A stretch of 15,060 bases of DNA, taken from contig JAFDYM010000306.1 in NCBI GenBank assembly GCA_018267435.1, forward strand, positions 1 through 15,060, read 5' to 3'. Source of the stretch: Bacteroidota bacterium. Lineage in GTDB: Bacteria; Bacteroidota; Bacteroidia; Chitinophagales; LD1. The position numbers and the translations under genes were made by a program. Positions 9,083-14,162 of the stretch are shown piece after piece. A model generated the notes under the pieces. The model had not been told where the DNA came from, did no database searches, and saw only the letters and a program-made list of their open reading frames with translations. The stretch's first letter is position 1, and the number at the start of each line of letters is the position of its first letter.

Positions 9083-9307
9083 CTATTCCTCCACTACATA
9101 CCATTGGTTTTTATCGTTCACCGAGTAGCTAAGGCCGTTACTCATTTCATACACCGGCTTGCCTGTTTTATCATGTATATAGTTACGTTTCTCGTAGATA
9201 GTAATGCCATTGTTTTCCAGCTTTAGAAAACGCAGCAGCGCATTCATGGTTGGCATTATTTCATGCAGCCATTGATCGTCATACTCGCTTACAAACCCCT
9301 TGCTCAT
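9083..9307 (-). CDS. Uncharacterised 74-aa protein
   Basis: A small soluble protein, not recognised. The N-terminal third looks helical (WLHEIMPTMNALLRFLKLE). The rest looks like a small beta sheet (GITIYEKRNYIHDKTGKPVY, then LSYSVNDKNQWYVVEE). It starts at ATG 9307-9305, 13 bases after the stop of the exported DUF4056-like gene (TAG 9323-9321), so the two are almost certainly co-transcribed. It is the last gene of the minus-strand group and faces the 127-aa gene. There is no signal sequence, so it would stay in the cytoplasm unlike its neighbour. Confidence 0.68.
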   Translation of the reverse strand: MSKGFVSEYDDQWLHEIMPTMNALLRFLKLENNGITIYEKRNYIHDKTGKPVYEMSNGLSYSVNDKNQWYVVEE

Positions 9308-9320
9308 AGCTGCAATATTA

Positions 9321-10592
9321 CTACTTGAAAACTATCTTCTTCAGCTTTTTAAACTTAGGCTCCGGGTTTTGAAGGTTGCGCTTATTAAAACCCGGCATCA
9401 GTTCCTCTTCCATGCCTTTGCTTACAAAGGCTACTACATCGCGCATTTGCTGTGTATTAAAAGCCTTGAATGGTGGATGCAGTTGTTTATGACTATGCTT
9501 TGCATAGAACAAAGTAGAATCGGGTACTATAGAAAATGTATAGTAGTTGTACAAAGTTTTACCATTGTGCGCCTTAGTAGGCACATATAAAGCAGTAGAC
9601 TTTTTCTTTGCAGGGCAACCTATAGAGTTGTCGTTTGGCACCAACCAAGGTTCAAGTTTTGGGCCTATTTCAGTATAGCGCTTAAACACATAGCGTTGGT
9701 CGGCAAAAGCTACTTTGCTATCCCACCATACATCTTGGTTGCGCTCAGCTTCAGGTAGCTTAGCCTGTACGTTTGCATCTACAATGTCATAAGCCTTCAT
9801 ACTACCCTCCTTTTTCTTTAAAGGCATAAGGCCAAACAATGTACTTTGTATCTCCTCACTTGCTATCTCCTCAAACGGACGTGTTTCGTATTCGTTTAAT
9901 ATACGCAAAGCTATGTTCTTACCTATTTCTGTACCCAGAAAATCGGAGTATATATCTTCAGGAGAAAAAGCAGATTGCTGTTCATTAAAGGTGTGATTAG
10001 GTTGATGATAATGCCAACTAGCCACCTCATGCCATACCAATCGCTCATAGGCTATTTTCTGTGCAAGCGAAGCCATATCGCGCATGTTCAAATCTTGTAA
10101 GCGCCTAAACTTCACATCCATTTTGGCACCGCTATCCGACAGGTCCATATCCTTACCCTCTGTTACCATCTTAAAAGTCAAATACACAGTCCAGTCAACA
10201 GCTGCACGCAAGTGGCTCATATCTACAAATCCACCTTTGCAGGTGTACATGGTGCCGTTATTCTCGTTTATTGAAGGTTGTCCATAAGAGTGCTTACCAT
10301 ACTTATCAGGCTCTACAAAGCCTGTAATGGTAAACAATGGCGCATTGAATAGATACATGCCGTATCCAAACTGGCAAAAGCACTTTCTATCCTTCTTTTG
10401 CGGATGGGTTAGCTGCTCGGCATAATATGTATTGATATGAAACTTAATTGCCTCGCGTTTTGTGTTCAGTTCGTTATCTGCTAGGCCTTGCTGCCATAAG
10501 CAAATCACAAATAATACCAATAGGTATAGTGGGGTCAATTTCACCTTATCAGCTCTCATTTTGTCAAACTTTTCTATGACTAGTTTATACAA
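9321..10592 (-). CDS. Exported DUF4056-like protein with HExxxxH motif
   Basis: Up to 423 aa from ATG 10592. The internal ATG 10559-10557 (residue 12, MRADKVK) gives a better signal peptide: basic start, then LTPLYLLVLFVICLWQQGLA, with cleavage near ADNE. The mature protein carries FVDMSHLRAAVDWTVYL (residues 122-138), HEVASWH (188-194, an HE-four-H pattern inside WHEVASWHYH) and SAFSPEDIYSDFLGTEIG (207-224). I associate this set with the uncharacterised DUF4056 family, from memory. The conserved His, Glu and Asp residues suggest a metal site, possibly hydrolytic, but no activity is known to me. Three cysteines (71, 73, 118) lie before the core. The 10593-10640 gap to the upstream monooxygenase gene has no clear terminator, so read-through is likely. 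The tail is lysine-rich. Confidence 0.75.
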   Translation of the reverse strand: MYKLVIEKFDKMRADKVKLTPLYLLVLFVICLWQQGLADNELNTKREAIKFHINTYYAEQLTHPQKKDRKCFCQFGYGMYLFNAPLFTITGFVEPDKYGKHSYGQPSINENNGTMYTCKGGFVDMSHLRAAVDWTVYLTFKMVTEGKDMDLSDSGAKMDVKFRRLQDLNMRDMASLAQKIAYERLVWHEVASWHYHQPNHTFNEQQSAFSPEDIYSDFLGTEIGKNIALRILNEYETRPFEEIASEEIQSTLFGLMPLKKKEGSMKAYDIVDANVQAKLPEAERNQDVWWDSKVAFADQRYVFKRYTEIGPKLEPWLVPNDNSIGCPAKKKSTALYVPTKAHNGKTLYNYYTFSIVPDSTLFYAKHSHKQLHPPFKAFNTQQMRDVVAFVSKGMEEELMPGFNKRNLQNPEPKFKKLKKIVFK

Positions 10593-10640
10593 AACAAATG
10601 CCCGTGCTCTTAGGAGCTTATTTCCCCAAAAATCCTCGTA

Positions 10641-11756
10641 TTAGGAAATTGCCGCTTGCGTCTTTTTATAGTGCTCGCCTAGCGAAACTACTGGCATTCT
10701 AGGCATTACCAACTTACCGAAGTATTCAGCTTCTTCTTTCAAAGGAAAGCCTGAATGTATGAATGAACGAAAACCTATATCCATGTATTGGTTTAGCTTA
10801 TCTGCCACTTGCTCGCCGCTGCCTACCAGTGCGCTACCGCAACCGCTAAACACCTTGCCTACATAGCTCCATACCAATGGCTCAATAAAGCCTTCGCTAT
10901 CTGCGCCCTTGCGCAGTTCGTCTTGGCGCTGTACACCGTATGATACTGAGTCTTGATGCTTGGCGCGCATAGCATGCGCTACCTCATCATCTAGTTTAGA
11001 TATCAAGTGCCTAGTATAGGCGCGTGCCTCTGCTTCTGTTTCGCGCACCACCATGTGTATACGCAATCCAAAGTCTATGGTGCGGCCTTCTTTATAAGCC
11101 AATTCGCTTACTTCTTCTATGGTAGCCTTCATGCTCTCCATCTTCTCTGGCCACATTAGGTACACATCGGCGTACTTGGCAGCCACGGCCTTGGCCTCGG
11201 GCGAAATGCCCCCGAAGTATACCAACGGACGCTTGTTGTACTTGCACTTTACGGGTGCACTATCCAAGTGTATTTGATAGTGCTCGCCGTCGAAGTCTAT
11301 ACGGTCTTTCTCCCAGCCTTGTATCAATATATCCAGTATCTCGGCAGTTCTATCATAGCGTACTTTCGGGCTATCTTTTTTACCTGGATGATAGTCGCTC
11401 GATATGGCATTGATGATGAAGCGCCCCTTCGATGCTTGGTCTAGCGTGCTAAGCAAGCGCGCCAAGGTAGTGGGATATATTTCGCCCATACGCAATGCTA
11501 CTATAGTGCTTATATCTTTGGTATGCGGCTGTGCTGCCAAGGCAAAGCCCAGTGGGTCCATACCCGTATCAAAGGCGGTAGGTAATAGCGCTGCTTTAAA
11601 GCCGTTGCGGTCTGCGGTTTGTAATATATCTAAGCAATGTTCGAAAGTGCTGGCGCGGCTTAAATCGCGCTCGCCAAGGAAGGCAGTATCGCCATCGCTC
11701 ATATCATCGAACCAATTTATTTCGCATACGCGCTCGGTAGTTTTTATCAGTGCCAT
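10641..11756 (-). CDS. SsuD-like (luciferase-family) FMNH2-dependent monooxygenase
   Basis: A 371-aa TIM-barrel flavin enzyme that aligns along its length with E. coli alkanesulfonate monooxygenase SsuD (381 aa). Matching blocks include AADRNGFKAALLPT, TLARLLSTLDQASKGR, ERYD-like KVRYDRTAEI, VDFNG-like IDFDGEHY, PLVYFGGISPEA, FGLRIHMVVRETEAEA, LISKLDDE and GSALVGSGEQVADKLNQY. Such enzymes use FMNH2 from a separate reductase and O2 to split C-S bonds or oxidise aldehydes or alkanes. The active-site Arg/His pair (R232, H234, for Arg226 and His228 in SsuD) is present. Two other SsuD residues differ: Cys54 is Thr64 and Tyr331 is Phe337, by my hand alignment. Substrate may therefore differ. It lies 31 bases after a sphingosine-phosphate-lyase-like gene; no flavin reductase is in the window. 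There is no signal peptide, so it acts in the cytosol. Confidence 0.9.
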   Translation of the reverse strand: MALIKTTERVCEINWFDDMSDGDTAFLGERDLSRASTFEHCLDILQTADRNGFKAALLPTAFDTGMDPLGFALAAQPHTKDISTIVALRMGEIYPTTLARLLSTLDQASKGRFIINAISSDYHPGKKDSPKVRYDRTAEILDILIQGWEKDRIDFDGEHYQIHLDSAPVKCKYNKRPLVYFGGISPEAKAVAAKYADVYLMWPEKMESMKATIEEVSELAYKEGRTIDFGLRIHMVVRETEAEARAYTRHLISKLDDEVAHAMRAKHQDSVSYGVQRQDELRKGADSEGFIEPLVWSYVGKVFSGCGSALVGSGEQVADKLNQYMDIGFRSFIHSGFPLKEEAEYFGKLVMPRMPVVSLGEHYKKTQAAIS

Positions 11757-11787
11757 TTTTCTCAGGGTTTCAATATATCAAGGTTTG

Positions 11788-13254
11788 TTACTTCTCTTCT
11801 TTCTTATCAGGCAATCTGTTCATGGCATCTAGTAGGTCAAGCACCATTTCTTCCAAGGTACCCGTGCCCGATAGTTCGCCCATTAAACCATAAAGCGGAG
11901 CGGTTTTGCCGCTGCTATCTTTCTGGTTAGGTATATCGTTGATAGAGCCTGCTGTTATCTTTTTAATAATACTTTCCGGCAACAGCTTCGCCGCCTGCTT
12001 TACCAAGCCTTGCTTAAAGCCATCGGCTATATTGCCTATCGATGTTTCCGATAGTTTAGCCACTGAGGTATTCAAGTCGCGCACAAAGTCATCGGCAAAG
12101 GCTACGTTGCCATAGCTAACGGTTAAGTGCAAACTAGCAGGCACTAATTGCCTATCTACATGCCAACCTAATGCACTTAGCTCATCGCCCAAGCGGTATA
12201 TATCGTACTTGCCCGTGCTCATAAAAGAGAACACCGTGGTAAGCGGATTACCCACTACCTTCAATCCATCTATAGCGTTGATGGCGTTCTGTATCTTCCT
12301 AGCGGCCTCTATGGTTTTAGCGGCATAGTTGCGGTAGCCTTCCTGACCCATGTAGTTCATTACGGCCCATGCGCCTGCTATGGCACCACCCGGGCGCGTA
12401 CCCGATATCGACGGCGACACATATAAACCACCCGGCCAATCGGTCTGTACAAAGTACTGCTTGCGGCGATGTGCTGCATCGCGGTATGCCACTACCGATG
12501 AGCCCTTAGACCCATAGCCGTACTTGTGTATGTCTAACGATATAGATGTTGCATTCGACAAGCGGAAATCGAATACTGGTACTGGCTCGCCAATCTGTTC
12601 TAGGAAAGGTATCATATACCCACCCACACAGGCATCTACGTGAAACCAAACATCCTTCGCTGCAGCCAGTTTGTTTATCTCCTCAAGCGGGTCGATAGTG
12701 CCATGCGGATAAGCAGGCGCCGAGCCAACTATAATAGCTGTATTCTCATCCACTAAACTCTCATACTTCGCCATATCAGGCACCAAACCTTCACCTATAC
12801 ACGGCACGGCACGCACCTCTAGGTCGAAGTAATCTGCCGCTTTATAAAATGCAGGGTGCGCCGTTTGCGGCATTACTATGTTAGGGTGCGTTACGCGCGG
12901 CTTTTTGTCCCTCCAATACTTCTTAGCAGCCTTTACCGCACATAGTATACTCTCGGTGCCGCCGCTGGTCATGTTACCTACGGCACTATCGGGTGCGTGT
13001 AGCATGTTCAGTGTCATCGATACCACTTCATTCTCCATCTGCTTCAAGCTGCGGAACACCGAAGGGTTCAAGCCATTCTCGAAGAAGAAGCTTTTGTAAG
13101 CATGGAACAACACCTCGCTCACTTCCTCGCCGGGGTAGAACACCAGGCTGAACGTGCGGCCCTGTTTCCACTTGGTATCGTTAGCGGCTAGCTCGCTAAA
13201 TTGGGTATATATATCGCCTTTGTTTAGGCCTCTGTCGGGTAGGCTTAAGTGCAT
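11788..13254 (-). CDS. Sphingosine-1-phosphate-lyase-like PLP enzyme
   Basis: A 488-aa fold-type I PLP enzyme of the group II decarboxylase/SPL branch. Visible motifs: MTSGGTES (95-102, phosphate cup), PQTAHPAFYKAADYF (129-143, with the ring-stacking His133), HVDACVGGY (205-213, Asp207), DIHKYGYGSKGSSV (241-254, Schiff-base Lys244; Lys353 in human SGPL1), and SGTRPGG (284-290). The C-terminal stretch APLYGLMGELSG with VLDLLDAMNRL matches the YGMA...LDALY ending of true SPLs and argues against ordinary glutamate or tyrosine decarboxylases. Known reaction: C2-C3 cleavage of a phosphorylated sphingoid base into phosphoethanolamine and a fatty aldehyde. It lacks the N-terminal membrane helix of eukaryotic SPL, as bacterial forms often do. 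A 2-amino-3-hydroxy sulfonate such as capnine would chemically fit the same reaction. It is first gene of the minus-strand group, with an inverted repeat over its likely promoter. Confidence 0.88.
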   Translation of the reverse strand: MHLSLPDRGLNKGDIYTQFSELAANDTKWKQGRTFSLVFYPGEEVSEVLFHAYKSFFFENGLNPSVFRSLKQMENEVVSMTLNMLHAPDSAVGNMTSGGTESILCAVKAAKKYWRDKKPRVTHPNIVMPQTAHPAFYKAADYFDLEVRAVPCIGEGLVPDMAKYESLVDENTAIIVGSAPAYPHGTIDPLEEINKLAAAKDVWFHVDACVGGYMIPFLEQIGEPVPVFDFRLSNATSISLDIHKYGYGSKGSSVVAYRDAAHRRKQYFVQTDWPGGLYVSPSISGTRPGGAIAGAWAVMNYMGQEGYRNYAAKTIEAARKIQNAINAIDGLKVVGNPLTTVFSFMSTGKYDIYRLGDELSALGWHVDRQLVPASLHLTVSYGNVAFADDFVRDLNTSVAKLSETSIGNIADGFKQGLVKQAAKLLPESIIKKITAGSINDIPNQKDSSGKTAPLYGLMGELSGTGTLEEMVLDLLDAMNRLPDKKEEK

Positions 13255-13284
13255 GGTTTAGGTTTTATCGGTTCTATGAAGATA

Positions 13285-13308
13285 GCAATGCGCCACCATC
13301 AGCATTGC
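13285..13308 (-). promoter_or_regulatory. Inverted repeat, possible operator of the lyase gene
   Basis: GCAATGC (13285-13291) and GCATTGC (13302-13308) are perfect 7-base arms separated by 10 bases, about 30 bases before the lyase ATG (13254). On the minus strand the repeat fills the space between a TTG (13310-13308) and TATCTTCA (13284-13277), a poor match to the Bacteroidota -33/-7 elements. A repressor binding here would block that promoter. The palindrome is seen; the operator role is inferred. Confidence 0.45.
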
Positions 13309-13330
13309 AATTTTATAAATTATTTCATTA

Positions 13331-13349
13331 CCCTACTAAATTAATAGGG
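13331..13349. repeat. 19-base near-perfect palindrome CCCTACTAAATTAATAGGG
   Basis: Arms CCCTA/TAGGG and TAA/TTA pair around a central A with one C-A mismatch. It lies about 80 bases upstream of the lyase start and just before the repeat blocks. It could be a second regulator site or a weak hairpin end for leftward or rightward transcripts; there is no T-run to call it a terminator. Confidence 0.4.
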
Positions 13350-13369
13350 AATTTAAATTTATTGTTTCT

Positions 13370-13396
13370 CACAGAGCGCACGGAGAACACAGAGAT
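13370..13396. repeat. CACAGAG-type short repeat, 9-base period
   Basis: Three 9-base units start at 13370, 13379 and 13388: CACAGAGCG, then CACGGAGAA, then CACAGAGAT. Degenerate CACAGAG/CACGGAG strings of this kind are recurrent in intergenic DNA of many environmental bacteria (from general memory). Their function is not known to me. Confidence 0.65.
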
Positions 13397-13496
13397 TAAA
13401 TACAAATGTTTGGGGCGGTGCTGTTGCGGCTTGCGCTTACTGTTGCCTGCCACGCGCCTTCGTACTGTGGACATTTACACGTAAAAAATACGGTTT

Positions 13497-13529
13497 CACG
13501 CAAAGGGCGCGAAGTATGAAGACGCAAAG
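13497..13529. repeat. CGCAAAG-type short repeat
   Basis: The block starts CACGCAAAG (13497-13505), then GGCGCGAAG (13506-13514), and repeats ACGCAAAG at 13522-13529, 24 bases after its first copy. This is the companion type to the CACAGAG repeat and is likewise often seen between genes in Bacteroidota and other phyla. Confidence 0.6.
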
Positions 13530-13597
13530 AGAACTCAAAAGAATCAATATAAATACATTCAAGAAGATATGCGCAGATGTCTCCCGCTAGCAGCCTG

Positions 13598-13773
13598 TTC
13601 CGCAGTATTGCGGAAGGAGTGGCCCGAAGGGCTGAGGGTGGATTGTATTTCTTGATGCAGACAGTCCCCCCCTGCGCATTGACCACTCGGATGCCATGGC
13701 TTTAAATATTAAATGCAAGCTAAAAAGCTTGCTGTATGGATAGGACGAAGTTACGCTATGCTAAACTTCGACC
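13598..13773. repeat. Cluster of four hairpins, possible interspersed element or structured RNA
   Basis: Four stems lie in 176 bases. TTCCGCA/TGCGGAA with loop GTAT is at 13598-13615 (7 perfect pairs). GCCC/GGGC with loop GAA is at 13622-13632. GCAAGCT/AGCTTGC with loop AAAA is at 13715-13732 (7 perfect pairs). CGAAGTT/AACTTCG with an 11-base loop is at 13746-13770, extendable across an A-A mismatch by GG/CC to 13743-13773. The first two are next to each other, as are the last two. No encoded protein and no known RNA family was recognised. Confidence 0.5.
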
Positions 13774-13818
13774 AGTGGGAATATATTTAAAATTACTTTT
13801 TTTGTATAAAATAAATTT

Positions 13819-13998
13819 ATGAAAAAGAAGGATAAATACCTCAGATTAACTAAAAAATCAAATCGCTTTGAGTTACGTGAATCATCATTTCATAAAAAAC
13901 TGACCGTATTAAAAAATGGTAAGGAAACGATAATTATAACCGTAGGAAAGAAAGCTAAATCTGAAACATTATCAGGTATAAAATTTATTATCCGATAG
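13819..13998 (+). CDS. Small basic 59-aa protein, uncharacterised
   Basis: ATG 13819 to TAG 13996-13998 gives MKKKDKYLRLTKKSNRFELR and a remainder that reads as two or three beta strands (KLTVLKNGKETIIITVGKK, then LSGIKFIIR). Lysine and arginine make up nearly a third of the residues, with few acidic ones, so a nucleic-acid-binding role is conceivable but unproven. It lies in visibly A+T-rich DNA, preceded by TTTTTTTGTATAAAATAAA, which could serve as promoter and leader. It is followed by a short hairpin (CCA..CCGC/GCGG..TGG, 14009-14027). The gene is short and unrecognised, so it may not be real, but the open frame, plausible start and strand-like pattern favour it. Confidence 0.45.
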   Translation: MKKKDKYLRLTKKSNRFELRESSFHKKLTVLKNGKETIIITVGKKAKSETLSGIKFIIR

Positions 13999-14008
13999 CT
14001 TTTACAGC

Positions 14009-14027
14009 CCAAGCCGCATAGCGGTGG
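14009..14027 (+). terminator. Weak hairpin after the 59-aa gene
   Basis: CCA (14009-14011) and CCGC (14014-14017) pair with GCGG (14021-14024) and TGG (14025-14027) around loop ATA, with a two-base bulge. It lies 11 bases after the stop. Only a broken T-rich stretch (TTTCTTT) follows, so termination is uncertain. Confidence 0.3.
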
Positions 14028-14162
14028 ACTTTCTTTAGTAACACAATTAGGAAATATACAGAGCCAACTAGAGGCTGACTATCAATTAATACTTAACCAA
14101 ATAGCTATTTTTTATAGTAATTTTAATATTACACTTTAACTAAATATATAAGTATAAACAGC

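Larger units (their letters stand above)
13255..13818. other. 564-base non-coding stretch rich in repeats and hairpins
   Basis: No convincing protein gene is present on either strand. From left to right it holds the lyase promoter region with two palindromes, the CACAGAG block, a G+C-richer piece (about 13410-13500), the CGCAAAG block, and a run of four hairpins (13598-13773), ending in A+T-rich DNA that leads into the 59-aa gene. A 96-codon minus-strand frame (13686-13396) crosses both repeat blocks and a hairpin; I treat it as chance or repeat-borne. The stretch separates typical core genes from the A+T-rich segment, so it may be an integration hot spot or the remains of an interspersed element. 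Confidence 0.6.

Noticed and set aside
10593..10640. Terminator between the monooxygenase and DUF4056-like genes (GCTC/GAGC on the minus strand)
   Set aside because: Stem is only four pairs and has no T-run, so it is not convincing.
11404..11832. 142-codon plus-strand frame opposite the monooxygenase start and lyase end
   Set aside because: Shadow of two strongly supported genes; no independent signal.
11788..13254. Glutamate or tyrosine decarboxylase instead of an SPL-like lyase
   Set aside because: The HKYGYGSKGSS context, the SGTRPGG segment and the YGLMG...LDAM ending fit SPL better than the amino-acid decarboxylases, though substrate is untested.
13370..13529. Possible CRISPR array from the repeated short motifs
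   Set aside because: Units are 9 bases with no spacers of 25-45 bases, units are degenerate, and no cas gene is nearby.
13396..13686. 96-codon minus-strand frame in the repeat-rich gap
   Set aside because: It crosses both short repeat blocks and the first hairpins and has no protein-like pattern. Start context is poor. Best seen as a frame carried by repeats.
13746..13770. Resemblance of CGAAGTT/AACTTCG arms to a lox recombination site
   Set aside because: The arms are in the opposite orientation to loxP, the spacer is 11 rather than 8 bases, and only part of the arm matches.
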